From a virus, in IMG/VR virus record IMGVR_UViG_3300025276_000126, positions 1 to 31,501 of that record: a stretch of 31,501 bases of DNA, one strand, 5' to 3'. Made by a program: the position numbers and the translations under genes. Shown piece after piece: positions 1-9,500 of this stretch. Positions within the stretch are counted from its first letter, which is position 1. Every line of letters begins with the position of its first letter. The notes beneath the pieces are model-generated. The model did not search any database, was not told where the DNA came from, and was given only the letters and a program-made list of their open reading frames with translations.

Positions 1-1
1 C

Positions 2-625
2 GACAGGTTAACAAACGGGGTTCTTGCAATAACCCTGAGTAGTACCTCCAAGACTTTGACTACGGGAAACGGATCTCTTACTGAGGGACAGCACAAGGTT
101 ATAGTAATCTCAGGAAGTCCTGGTGGCGCAGCAACGCTTACCATAGCTCCGAACACCAATGAGCATATTTATTTTATTTACAACAAAACAAACCAACAGA
201 TTACGGTCACACAGGGAAGCGGCGGCAACGTCGTGATTCCCGCGCTTTCGTCCGCCGCAGGCATCAACATTGTTTTTTGTGACGGCGCAGGAAGCAGTGC
301 TAAAGTAACAAGCATTACAGATAACATTGCGACCAATGCTATAAAGATCACTGGCGGAGTTATCACCGGGATAACAGACTTAGCGGTTGCTGACGGCGGT
401 ACTGGTGCGGGAACCGCTTCTGCTGCTCGTACTAGTTTAGGGGTTGCTATAGGATCTAATGTGTTGGCCTATGATGCCAACTTACAGGCTTTTGTTAGTG
501 CGTTGACACTGCCTACTTCAGACGGCTCTGCCGGACAAGTTATGACGACAAATGGTAATGGGACTTTAGCCTTTACCACTGTTGCTACGGCAGCAAGAGC
601 GTATACATACAATGTATTATTCTAG
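2..625 (+). CDS. Tail-fibre-like protein, C-terminal part (5' end outside window)
   Basis: The frame is open from base 2, so the true start lies left of the window; an internal TTG at 56 is not needed. The visible 207 residues are rich in Gly, Thr, Ala and Ser with short beta-strand-like stretches. They contain the segment VADGGTGAGTASAARTSLGV, a pattern very common in the shafts of phage tail fibres and tail collar proteins. The chain ends in a short hydrophobic tail (YTYNVLF). Such proteins sit at the tail tip or side and bind the host surface. It is followed after 9 bases, with a good AGGAG site, by the next structural gene. Tail-fibre role is inferred from the repeat-like motif and from gene order; receptor specificity cannot be read. 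Confidence 0.75.
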   Translation, partial: DRLTNGVLAITLSSTSKTLTTGNGSLTEGQHKVIVISGSPGGAATLTIAPNTNEHIYFIYNKTNQQITVTQGSGGNVVIPALSSAAGINIVFCDGAGSSAKVTSITDNIATNAIKITGGVITGITDLAVADGGTGAGTASAARTSLGVAIGSNVLAYDANLQAFVSALTLPTSDGSAGQVMTTNGNGTLAFTTVATAARAYTYNVLF

Positions 626-634
626 GAGACTACA

Positions 635-985
635 ATGGCAAACCCAAATCTTTTAACGGCATCCTCAGTTGTAGGGGAAAGCGTGACTTCTAACTTCATT
701 GGCACTGGTTCTACATCAATTTTGTCGGCACCGGGGTCCGGGCATGTTTTTAGGGTTGTTGGTCTGAGGATTTTAAACGCTACGAATGGGACTGCTTCTA
801 CTGTTACTATTACCGTTGAAGGAGCGGAAATCCTCCATCAAGTTAACGTCCCTGCTAATGGTACCTTAGATGTTATTACTAAGGATTTTCCATTGTATAT
901 AAAAGAGAATATCAATCTTAACGCTAGTGCAAGCGTAGCTAGTAATACTCTTAGAGCTTTAATCGTTTATGAGGATGTATCGTGA
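635..985 (+). CDS. Small probable virion protein, unknown function
   Basis: A 116-residue protein starting at ATG 635, eight bases after a clear AGGAG ribosome-binding site. It is dominated by Thr, Ser, Val, Ala and Asn with alternating hydrophobic residues, which suggests an all-beta sandwich. It has no Cys and no catalytic motif. It lies in the structural run between the tail-fibre-like gene and the 633-residue probable completion protein, and the next gene starts 3 bases after its stop. A small head decoration or tail accessory protein is a reasonable guess, but I do not recognise the family. Confidence 0.7.
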   Translation: MANPNLLTASSVVGESVTSNFIGTGSTSILSAPGSGHVFRVVGLRILNATNGTASTVTITVEGAEILHQVNVPANGTLDVITKDFPLYIKENINLNASASVASNTLRALIVYEDVS

Positions 986-988
986 TCT

Positions 989-2890
989 ATGCCTCTATCA
1001 AAATTACAGTTTAATCCCGGCGTTAACCGAGAAGTAACCGCGTACACAAATGAGGGCGGTTGGTTTGATTCTGACAATGTTCGGTTTCAAAAAGGTTATC
1101 CAGAGAAGATTGGCGGGTGGCAGAAACGCGGCTCGGATACTTTCTTGGGGACTTGCCGTGCCTTGCACCCTTGGGTCACTCTTGATCGGGATCAATTCAT
1201 TGGCGTCGGAACTACTGTAAAATATTACATAGACAGAGGTGGCGAGTATAACGACATCACACCTATTAGGTTGCAGACTTCTGCTGGAGCGGTAACCTTT
1301 GCTAGAGCCCAGGTGGGCTCCGCTGTTCTTGTTGTAACAAACTCTAACCACGGGGCTTTGGCGGGAGACTTTGTTACTTTTACAGGCGCAGCGACACTAG
1401 GCGCCAATATTACGGCGGCTGTTTTAAACCAAGAATACAAAATTGATCTTGTTGTAAACGCTAACTCGTACAACATAAGTGCTAAAGCTGCTGGCAGTTT
1501 AATTAATGAAACCCCTGTTCTAGTTCTTGCAGCGAATGGGGACAGCGGAAACGGTGGCGGGTCTGTCGTTGGCAATTATCAAATCAACATTGGTTTGGAC
1601 ACGGTTGTTCGGTCTTCAGGATGGGGCGCAGGTACATGGTCTAGGGGGACATGGGGCTCGGCCTCTACTGATGCCATCGTTAGCAACACTTTACGTCTTT
1701 GGTCTAACGACAATTTTGGAGAAGACCTTCTGATAAACGTCAGAGATGGCGGGCTGTTCTACTGGGACGCAACTAATGGTCTAGGCACTAGGGCCGTAAA
1801 CATTACAACTCTGTCTTCCCTTCCTAAGATACCTACCGTTGCAAAGCAGGTCCTAGTTTCAGACCGAGACAGGCACGTTATTGCTTTTGGCTGTGACCCT
1901 GAGTCTACGCCCGGCGTACAAGATCCTTTGACCATCCGGTTCTCGTCTCAGGAATCTATAACAGACTGGCAAGCGTCGGCTACTAACACTGCGGGAGAGT
2001 TGCGCCTTGGTTCTGGGTCCGAGATTGTTACGGCGATTGAAACCAGGCAGCAGATTTTAGTTATGACTGACACTACGCTGTACGCCATGCAGTTCTTGGG
2101 GCCGCCATTTACTTTTGGTGTTACAGCTATCTCAGAAAACATAACAATTGCAGGCCCTAACGCAGCTATTGCTGTGGACGACAACGTATTCTGGATGGGA
2201 CGATCTGAGTTCTATGTTTACAGCGGTTCAGTTCAACGCCTTCCTTGCATGGTCAGGGATTATGTTTTTTCTGACCTAAACGAGAACCAGCTAGAAAAAA
2301 TCAACGTAGCTCTTAACACTGAGCACTCCGAGGTTTGGTGGTTCTACCCTAGTTCTGACAGCGACGAAGTTAATAAGTACGTTGTTTACAATTACCTTGA
2401 GAAAGTGTGGTACTACGGTTCGTTTGGTCGAACCGCCTGGGTTGACCGTGGTATATTTGACTTCCCTATCGCGGCGAACAACGACGGTTCCTTGTACGAG
2501 CACGAGCTAGGATTTGATGATGGCACCACGAACCCCGCATCTGCGATCAACGCATTCATCCAGTCCAGCCCTATAGACATAGGCGATGGCGAACAGTTTA
2601 TGTTTATACGCAAGATGATTCCTGACGTAGATTTTAAGAACTCTACGGCAATTCTACCTGAAACAAACATAACTTTGGACGTAAAGAATGCGCCGGACGG
2701 TACATACAACAACAGTCAGACGGACGCGTTTGTTAAGACCCAGGCGGCGGCGGTAAGCGCACGAACAGAGCAGTTGTACTTTAGATTACGGGGGCGACAG
2801 ATGAGGTTTAAAATCTCGTCGGACGAACTTGAGGTCACTTGGCGGTTAGGTTCTCCCAGAGTTGATATTAGATCAGATGGGAGGCGTTAA
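989..2890 (+). CDS. Probable head-tail completion/stabilisation protein (P22 gp10-like type)
   Basis: A 633-residue protein starting LQFNPGVNREVTAYTNEGGW, then DNVRFQKGYPEKIGGWQKR. This opening (a request for free parameters, then 'D-V-RF..G.P..I.GW') is typical of phage proteins annotated as stabilisation or tail-hub-like virion proteins, of which P22 gp10 is the best-known relative. The body is rich in beta-propeller-like repeats with many W, Y and F residues, for example the region of residues 390-500. The length fits the family. It overlaps the next gene by one base (TAATG), so translation is probably coupled. The role would be plugging or extending the portal channel in a short-tailed particle. 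Family assignment rests on pattern memory, not on an alignment. Confidence 0.65.
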   Translation: MPLSKLQFNPGVNREVTAYTNEGGWFDSDNVRFQKGYPEKIGGWQKRGSDTFLGTCRALHPWVTLDRDQFIGVGTTVKYYIDRGGEYNDITPIRLQTSAGAVTFARAQVGSAVLVVTNSNHGALAGDFVTFTGAATLGANITAAVLNQEYKIDLVVNANSYNISAKAAGSLINETPVLVLAANGDSGNGGGSVVGNYQINIGLDTVVRSSGWGAGTWSRGTWGSASTDAIVSNTLRLWSNDNFGEDLLINVRDGGLFYWDATNGLGTRAVNITTLSSLPKIPTVAKQVLVSDRDRHVIAFGCDPESTPGVQDPLTIRFSSQESITDWQASATNTAGELRLGSGSEIVTAIETRQQILVMTDTTLYAMQFLGPPFTFGVTAISENITIAGPNAAIAVDDNVFWMGRSEFYVYSGSVQRLPCMVRDYVFSDLNENQLEKINVALNTEHSEVWWFYPSSDSDEVNKYVVYNYLEKVWYYGSFGRTAWVDRGIFDFPIAANNDGSLYEHELGFDDGTTNPASAINAFIQSSPIDIGDGEQFMFIRKMIPDVDFKNSTAILPETNITLDVKNAPDGTYNNSQTDAFVKTQAAAVSARTEQLYFRLRGRQMRFKISSDELEVTWRLGSPRVDIRSDGRR

Positions 2891-3186
2891 TGTCTCGCCG
2901 TCTAACTCGTCCGTTTTTCCCCGTGCCTCCGCCACAGTATATGCAAAACTATTTTGCAGAATTAGTGCGGTCTTTTTCTGTGTACTTGGAACAAATGCAA
3001 AACCCTGGGGATCTCAGGGCCACGACCCTAACTTTAACGGCCTTGCAAACTGATGATTCGGGTCTTGAGACAGGAGCCTTGTTTCAGAGCGGCGGGTTTG
3101 TTAAGATAACTTTAAGCAACAGCCCTAACTTGCGCGGTTCAGTGGGCGCAGGGCAAGTCGGACAGGTAACGGTGGTGATCACATGA
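2890..3186 (+). CDS. Small structural-operon protein, unknown
   Basis: A 98-residue protein whose ATG overlaps the stop of the 633-residue gene (TAATG). It begins with a basic, proline-rich stretch (RRLTRPFFPVPPPQYM), then an amphipathic helix with QNYFAELVRSFSVYLEQMQN. It ends in a beta-rich segment (GSVGAGQVGQVTVVIT). The stop overlaps the following 31-residue gene through ATGA. I do not recognise the family. Its fixed position between the completion-like protein and the Gly-rich virion proteins suggests a minor virion or assembly protein. Confidence 0.65.
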   Translation: MSRRLTRPFFPVPPPQYMQNYFAELVRSFSVYLEQMQNPGDLRATTLTLTALQTDDSGLETGALFQSGGFVKITLSNSPNLRGSVGAGQVGQVTVVIT

Positions 3187-3278
3187 CAAATAAACCTAAA
3201 AAAGAACCTAAAAAAGAACAAAAGGTTGATGCAACAGTCGTTGTTGTTGGCCCACCTCCAGCTACAGGAGCATCGTAA
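3183..3278 (+). CDS. 31-residue Lys- and Pro-rich peptide, unknown
   Basis: A very short open frame that fills the gap between two larger genes exactly. Its ATG overlaps the upstream stop (ATGA at 3183-3186) and its TAA overlaps the downstream ATG (TAATG at 3274-3280 region). The peptide has a strongly basic N-terminal half with KKEPKKEQK and a hydrophobic-proline C-terminal half with VVVVGPPPATGAS. The ribosome-binding site AGGAG of the next gene lies inside its 3' end. The double coupling is the main reason to believe it is translated. It could be a small virion or scaffold peptide, or merely a coupling device. Confidence 0.5.
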   Translation: MTNKPKKEPKKEQKVDATVVVVGPPPATGAS

Positions 3279-4042
3279 TGGGTTTATTATCTTCAATTGG
3301 TGGTTTGGTCGGGCTAGCCTTTGGCGGACCTTTAGGCGCGGCTCTTGGTTCTGGGATCGGGACTCTTGCTTCTGGCGGGGACATCGGGGATGCGTTAAAG
3401 TCAGGTATAATGGGATACGGGATTGGTTCTCTTCCTGGCGTGTCAGCTTTCGCAGCGAAAGGGGCAGGGGCGCTAGGAATGCAGGGCCTTGCAGGGCAGT
3501 TCACTGCCCAACAGGCTTCCCAGCAAGCGTTGATGTCTAAGGCGATGCCAGGAATATTTGGCACAGGCGCTGCACCCGGGGCAGCGGCAGGTGCAGGGGT
3601 AGCAGCTGGATCAGGTGCGGCTCCCGCAGCGCAAGCATCTATGGGACAAGGATTGTTTGGCGGCGGTATGATGGAGAATTTGATTCTTTCTGGTATGATC
3701 CAGTCACAAGAACCAAAAGCCGCGCCACTTACGGAATTACAAAAACGGCAGGCGGCAACGGGTGAACGGGTGCCTGGATATCAAGGAACTGTGGCTCCTG
3801 ATTACCGAGGCGGTATTATGTCGGCGGCACAAGGTGGCTACATTCGAGGTCCAGGCACGGGTAAAAGTGATAGTATACCTGCTGCAATTTACCAAGACGG
3901 AGGCCGGGTTCAGGAAGCTCGGCTTTCGGACGGAGAGTTTGTTATGACGGCGGACGCTGTTCGCGGTGCAGGTGGCGGCAACCGGAATACGGGTGCTGCG
4001 AAGATGTATCAAATGATGAATCAGTTTGAACGGAGAGCATAA
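3278..4042 (+). CDS. Gly/Ala-rich virion-type protein with DGEFVMTADAV motif
   Basis: A 254-residue protein. Residues 1-60 are Gly/Leu-rich and could be membrane-active (LLSSIGGLVGLAFGGPLGAA). The middle is Ala/Gly/Gln/Met-rich and probably disordered. The C-terminal 80 residues hold the pattern GGYIRGPGTGKSDSIPA, then EARLSDGEFVMTADAVRGAG, which recurs at the ends of many phage tail, tape-measure and internal virion proteins. The start is supported by AGGAG eight bases upstream. It overlaps the next gene by one base. The role is probably an internal or tail virion protein that helps DNA cross the envelope; that is inference from composition and context. Confidence 0.65.
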   Translation: MGLLSSIGGLVGLAFGGPLGAALGSGIGTLASGGDIGDALKSGIMGYGIGSLPGVSAFAAKGAGALGMQGLAGQFTAQQASQQALMSKAMPGIFGTGAAPGAAAGAGVAAGSGAAPAAQASMGQGLFGGGMMENLILSGMIQSQEPKAAPLTELQKRQAATGERVPGYQGTVAPDYRGGIMSAAQGGYIRGPGTGKSDSIPAAIYQDGGRVQEARLSDGEFVMTADAVRGAGGGNRNTGAAKMYQMMNQFERRA

Positions 4043-5208
4043 TGGTACAGACGGTCACTAACCAGACTTTAAACCTGCTTCCCGATTATCAAGAGAAATT
4101 CCTCAAAGATCTTTTGGCAAATGTATTCCGCACTGAGCAGCGCCCAGTGTTGGACGCTGAAGGAAACCCTCAGTTTGAGACGGACTCGGTAACAGGGGAA
4201 CAGGTTCCTGTAATGGAATCTTATGCTGCGGGTATTGGGTCTATAAATCCGTTGCAGGGCTCGCCTCAATTTGATGACGAAGGAAACCCAGTTTACCAGC
4301 GCGATGAAGCAGGGAACTTGATCCTTGATATTCGTGGTCAGCCGGTGCAGGAAGTTATTGGCGGTGTTCCAAAGCCTGACGTTGTGCCTCTCACCCCTGC
4401 GCAGCAAAAGGCGATTAAACTCGGTATATCGGGGATTGGTGCTTATGCTCCGATGTTGGAAGAATCCAAGGGGACGTATGAGTCAGGTTTGATGGCTCTT
4501 GAAGCTGGGTTTGATCCCCTGACAGGCGCGGCATTATCCTATGATCCTAAAACAGCGTACAAAGATTACTACGATCCGTTTGTGGAAGAAGTAATTGATG
4601 CAACACAAGCAGACATTCAACGGTCTGGAGACATAGAACGAAACCGTTCAGCAGGGCAAGCTGTTGGACAGGGAGCCTTCGGGGGTTCTCGCGCAGCAGT
4701 GGCAGAGCAAGAAATACAGCGCAACGTTGCGTCTCAACAGGCGAGGACAGGGGCGCAGCTTCGTTCGCAAGCCTACGCTGGAGCACAAAAACAGGGGCAG
4801 TCTGCATTTGAAAACCAGATGAATCGCGGCCAAAGCGGTGCGCAAATCTTCCAGGGTTTGGGGACTTCTCAAGCTGGGCTGGGTCAATTAGCTCAGACCT
4901 TTGGAGACCAAGACGTACGGAACCTGTTGAACGTGGGCGGCATAGAGCAGACGCAACGACAAGGAGAGTACGACGTGCAACGTCAGTCGGCAATCGAATC
5001 TGCATACGAGCCTTTCCAACGCTTTAGTTACATGGGTGACATCTTCCGTGGCGTTCCATCCACACAAACGGAGCTTGTTACTGGCACTTCTCCAGAGCAA
5101 AACGTGCTGGGCAGTGTGGTCGGTGGTGCCATGGGCCTTAACGCATATCAACAGAAATACGGCGGGGGGCAGTCTATCCTCGGCGGCCAAGTAAACACAG
5201 GTAGGTAG
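4042..5208 (+). CDS. Virion-associated protein, Gln/Ala-rich, unknown
   Basis: A 388-residue protein. Residues 20-120 contain repeated DEGNPxY/Q-type turns (LDAEGNPQF, FDDEGNPVY, RDEAGNLIL) and TPAQQKAIKLG. The middle, about residues 170-290, is a helical Gln/Arg/Ala/Gly-rich stretch (GQAVGQGAFGGSRAAVAEQE and similar). There are no Cys or enzyme motifs. The start overlaps the preceding stop (TAATG) with GGAGAG upstream. This kind of long-helix, low-complexity protein in front of a giant internal virion protein is typical of injected core or tail proteins of short-tailed phages. The exact role is not known. Confidence 0.6.
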   Translation: MVQTVTNQTLNLLPDYQEKFLKDLLANVFRTEQRPVLDAEGNPQFETDSVTGEQVPVMESYAAGIGSINPLQGSPQFDDEGNPVYQRDEAGNLILDIRGQPVQEVIGGVPKPDVVPLTPAQQKAIKLGISGIGAYAPMLEESKGTYESGLMALEAGFDPLTGAALSYDPKTAYKDYYDPFVEEVIDATQADIQRSGDIERNRSAGQAVGQGAFGGSRAAVAEQEIQRNVASQQARTGAQLRSQAYAGAQKQGQSAFENQMNRGQSGAQIFQGLGTSQAGLGQLAQTFGDQDVRNLLNVGGIEQTQRQGEYDVQRQSAIESAYEPFQRFSYMGDIFRGVPSTQTELVTGTSPEQNVLGSVVGGAMGLNAYQQKYGGGQSILGGQVNTGR

Positions 5209-5210
5209 AG

Positions 5211-6500
5211 ATGGACGGAGTTTACAACCGGAAGCTATTCGCTAAGAAATCCGAAGAAGCACGAAACAAGCTCCGTCAGATAGGGGGCGTAGAACCTATG
5301 CCCTCAAAAATAGGCGGCATCTTGGCTTCTTCCCCTGAACTAATGCAGGCAGCGGCGATGCGTCAACCTGTTGCGCTGTCTGGACCGCAATCTCCTATGC
5401 CTATGCCTATGCCTATGCCTATGCCTATGCCTATGACTCAGATGCTGCCGCCTTCTCAGCCTATTCCTAATATCGCAGGGATATCGCAGGGATCCGCGCC
5501 CGCGACTACCGCTCCTCGCCCTGCTCCTCGCCCTGCTCCTCGGGCCATGGCTCAAAAACCTGGGGTAGCAAGGTTTAACGAAGGCGGCTCCGCGCTTGCT
5601 GACCACTACATGACACCTAAATTACAAGCGCAGTTGGAAAAAGCCGCAAGTATGCAGGGCCGAATGGAAAAAAAGATAGGGATGTCATTTGGCAAAGCGT
5701 TTGAATTTGGTTCGACGGCGATTACGACTGAGAACCCCGCAGCACTTGGTTTTCCTGAAGGGGCAAGCATGAGGGCTGCTGCGAATTTGTTAAACAACCC
5801 TGAAAAGGCCGCAACGGCCATTATTACGGATATAGTACCTAAAGAAGAGCGAACAGGGGACATCAAGACAGATCTGCGCAAGGCGGCGACGGCTTCGGGT
5901 GTGGAATCCATTCCGGTAGAGGCAGAGATCGACGAGCTAAACAGAGCGATCTTTGGCGCGACTATGGCAGGAGCCATCGCGGGTGACTATGTCAACCCAT
6001 CTACGGGCCAAGCACTTCGTCCGTCTTCAGGAAAACGTATAGCAAACGCCGCCGTACAAGGTCTGGCCGTTCAACGCGAAACGGAAGAACGTCGCGCAGC
6101 ACAAGAGGCAACACTCGCAGCGGCCAACATCAGAGGCAGACCCAGCGCGAAGCCCGGTAAAGGCTTTTTGGAAACCTCACTGGGTAAGTCTATGCTGAAG
6201 TTCGTAGAAGGCGCGGCAGGTAAAGAGACTTATGAAACAGCCCAGATAGAGGATCTGTTAACGAGAGCTTATGGCGCTGACGCTGTTGTTGAGTTTCGAA
6301 CCGCTCTCGGATCACAGACTGCTGGAGGCACTCCGGCTCCTCCACAAACCGTAGATCCAGTAGAAACAGCCAATGTTTCGGAGGACTTCCTAATAGTTCA
6401 GGGAGTGACAGCATATCTCCCAGATGGCACCCCTATTAACAAAGATGAAAACGGCGCATGGCGCGATGCCGAAGGAAGAGACAGAAGCAATGGCCGATGA
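5211..6500 (+). CDS. Virion-associated protein with PM-dipeptide and PRPA repeats
   Basis: A 429-residue protein starting two bases after the preceding stop. Residues about 62-75 are seven consecutive Pro-Met dipeptides, then a Pro/Ala/Arg linker with PRPAPRPAPR near residue 105. The short motif ARFNEGGSALADHY follows at about residue 122. The remainder is helical and Ala/Glu-rich. The C-terminus ends with VTAYLPDGTPINKDENGAWR, which looks like a small beta hairpin. It overlaps the next gene by 11 bases. Function unknown. Position and composition suggest an injected or internal particle protein. The CCTATG repeat makes its linker length prone to change by replication slippage. Confidence 0.6.
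   Translation: MDGVYNRKLFAKKSEEARNKLRQIGGVEPMPSKIGGILASSPELMQAAAMRQPVALSGPQSPMPMPMPMPMPMPMTQMLPPSQPIPNIAGISQGSAPATTAPRPAPRPAPRAMAQKPGVARFNEGGSALADHYMTPKLQAQLEKAASMQGRMEKKIGMSFGKAFEFGSTAITTENPAALGFPEGASMRAAANLLNNPEKAATAIITDIVPKEERTGDIKTDLRKAATASGVESIPVEAEIDELNRAIFGATMAGAIAGDYVNPSTGQALRPSSGKRIANAAVQGLAVQRETEERRAAQEATLAAANIRGRPSAKPGKGFLETSLGKSMLKFVEGAAGKETYETAQIEDLLTRAYGADAVVEFRTALGSQTAGGTPAPPQTVDPVETANVSEDFLIVQGVTAYLPDGTPINKDENGAWRDAEGRDRSNGR
5394..5435 (+). repeat. Hexanucleotide microsatellite (CCTATG)x7
   Basis: Seven perfect copies of CCTATG in frame, encoding alternating Pro and Met. Gain or loss of a unit keeps the frame, so the linker length in the 429-residue protein can vary. Confidence 0.95.
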
Positions 6501-9500
6501 CCTCCCTCCAGGTGCAACCCTAGTCAAGCCTGTCTCGGATCTCCCTCCAGGTGCAACCCTAGTCAAGCCTGTCTCGGATGAGCCAAGTTTTTTAGATAAA
6601 GCTAAGGAGTTTGATCAGTCTGTGGCACAAAAGATTGGTGCTGCCAGAAGTACTGTAGGCGACATAGGACGCGGTGTAGCAAACGCTCCTATCTCTATCG
6701 CTGGAGGCTTGGCGGAGACGGCTGCACTTGTCGTTGACTATGGTCTAGGAACCAACACCGCTTCTCAAGTAGAAAAAACATTCGACGCCATAAAGAATGT
6801 AACGGGAGCTAAAACCAAGGCGGGGCAGATTACTGACGATGTCGTGTCTTTTGGGGCCTCGTTCCTTATGCCTGCGTTGTGGGTGAGCAAAGCCACCTCT
6901 GTTGCTAGAGGGATGCAGACAGGCAAGGGACTACTTGGTTTCGCTCCAAAGAGTAAAATTGGCAAAAAGTTAGACAATCTTGCGGTTAGCTTTGGGAACA
7001 GCGCAAGTGGTAAGGCACTGCTTAATCCGAAGGTTTTGGGTGTCCGCCCGGGGGCCGTAGCGTTAACCGCGGCAGGAACCGCGCCCATTAGTTTTGCGGT
7101 CTCTCCATCAGGACGCGCGACTCTTTCTGACTCTGTTGATTGGATGCCAGACCTGACCAAAACCGATCAAGAGCAGGTTCAAGGTCGGGACGAGACCACT
7201 CGTCGTATTGGCAACAAGTTCAAGAATGCTGTCGAAGACACTGCTATGGGCGGTATTTTTGATGTGGGTATTGGGCTGGGTCTAACTGCTGCTAAAGGCG
7301 TAGGTAGAGGCGTAGGTGCAGTCGCTCGTTCTGAACCTGTCCAGCCTGTGGTTCAAGCGACCAAGGATATATACAAGCGTGTATACGACGCAGGCTTAAA
7401 AGACTCGATGGCCGAGAATTTTGTGAAGAAGAACCTGACCTCGTTTAGAGGGCTAGACCCCAAGGTAGCGATTCAAATTGAGCTTGGGGGCCAGCAGGGC
7501 AAAGAAGTGGACCGTGTGACGTACAAGGGCGCTCAAGACTTCGACAAAGCGGCTCGTCAGGTGCTGCAGTCGGCTCTCAAGAACTCAGATCAGAGCCCTA
7601 TAGACATGGGTATTATCAAAAGGGATCTAGAGGAAGTTCTTGGTGGTAAGAAATTACTAGAGGATCTTCCGTATCTGACACCAGAACTTGGGCGTTCGAT
7701 ACAACGAATGCAGCAAGTCAGTGCCCGGTCCACGGACGATCTAGTAAATGTGCTAGAAGAAGAGATCGCCTTGAATCCTTTAACGGGTCGCGCGGAGAAA
7801 GCTCAAGAAGCACTCGATATCATAAAAGCTAATCAAGCAGCGGGGGTCACGCACCTCCGTCGTTTGTTCCAGCGCCATGAAGACCCCGTGTCTTTCTATA
7901 AGCAACTAGACTTGGACTCGCCCGAGTATACACAGACCGTTGGCGATATGGTCAACTACATGACCTTTAGTAAACAATTTGCAGCAGATGCCTCGGACGC
8001 GCAAAAGCGCGTACTGGCAGAAGACGAAGTCCGTACTATGTTGGGTTTGGCAGCTACCTCGTCTGGGTTAAGTAACAAACAGCTTATTAAAAAAGTGCGG
8101 AAAGAGATCCGCTTGGCAGAGACTGTCGATGACGGCAGTGTTCTTGTTGCTCGAATACCAAAGATGAAACAGGCAACCGACCTTCTTGAATCTCGGGCCA
8201 CGTTCATGGATCAGAGTCAGGCTGCACGAAGCCTACTGAAGATGGTCGATGAAGACGCCGTTGGCCTTTGGCGTAAGACTGTAAACGACACAGCAAACCT
8301 TGTAGCTACACGAGACTTTTATCAGTCTATGGGTGCTTACTCGTTAAACGACGCTCGTGAACTCGTACAACAGGGTGGGAGACCACTGATTGTACGACCA
8401 CCGCCGGATGATTTCTTGGACTCTCCAGTAGTGTATCAAAAAGTTAAAGAAGGGGAAGCAGGGTTCCGTCCAGGCTTGGCCCCTGAAATGCAGCCCACAC
8501 TACGCGAAGTTATCGAAGAAGAAATGAAAGACCTAAGTGGCTATGTTAAGCTGGGGGAAGAAAGTTCCGAGCGCGTGTTCGGAGGCCAATTCGGTGAGTT
8601 GTCAGGCCTGTATGTTGCTCCTGAGTTTTACCAGTCGATCACGGCTCCGTATAAACTAAAGAGTGTTGCTCTCGACTATGTGCTTTCGCTCTTTCAAAAA
8701 GCTCGGGCCGGATCACAGAAGCTAACTGTTGTCCCAAGTATCACAGCTAACGTTCGCCAGATGTTCGGTAACGGATTGACTCTCGGGTCAAATGCAAACA
8801 TGGGGGCTGATAATGTGACCTTGGCCCTTCGGACCCAGATTGCAAGTTACGCAGATCTGGAAGACGAAGGACTCGAACATCTTGCTCGTAAACTATCGGC
8901 TGCAGGGGTGGCGGACGAGGGTGTGATCATAAATACTATGAAAGAGTATCGTGAAGTAGGAAAGGAGTTTTCTACGTTAGAGGCCCCGAATAAGCTCTTC
9001 GATAAAATTGGCGATGCACTGGGCATGAGGTACTTCGAAAAGTTCTACTCTGGCACAGACACTGTTGCGAAAGGTGCAGGTTTGTTAGGCGAAGAGGGTA
9101 AACTCTTGGATGTGTTTAAAGCCGCGGGTATTGCTGAGAACAATCCGACTATCAACAAAGCGTTCATGGAGAACAAGCTGTTTAGTGGTGCAGGTATGTC
9201 GGCTCAAGAAGCACGAGCCGGATCCACAGGTAAGCGCAAGTCGTTCACCTACTTAACACCCGTGGAGTTACAAGCCGCAGAGATTGTTAAGAATACGATG
9301 CCAACGTACAGCCGGATCGTTGAAGCAGCCAAGTTTGTGGACAAGATCCCAATCGTTGGTAACTTTACATCGTTTGCAGCGGAAAACACCCGTAACGCAT
9401 TTAACACTGTCGGACGTGGTATGCGTGAGATGGCCTTTGAAATTAGCCCATCTATCCGCCAAGAACTGGTAGGCGAGGGCTACACCGAGGCGCAGATCGC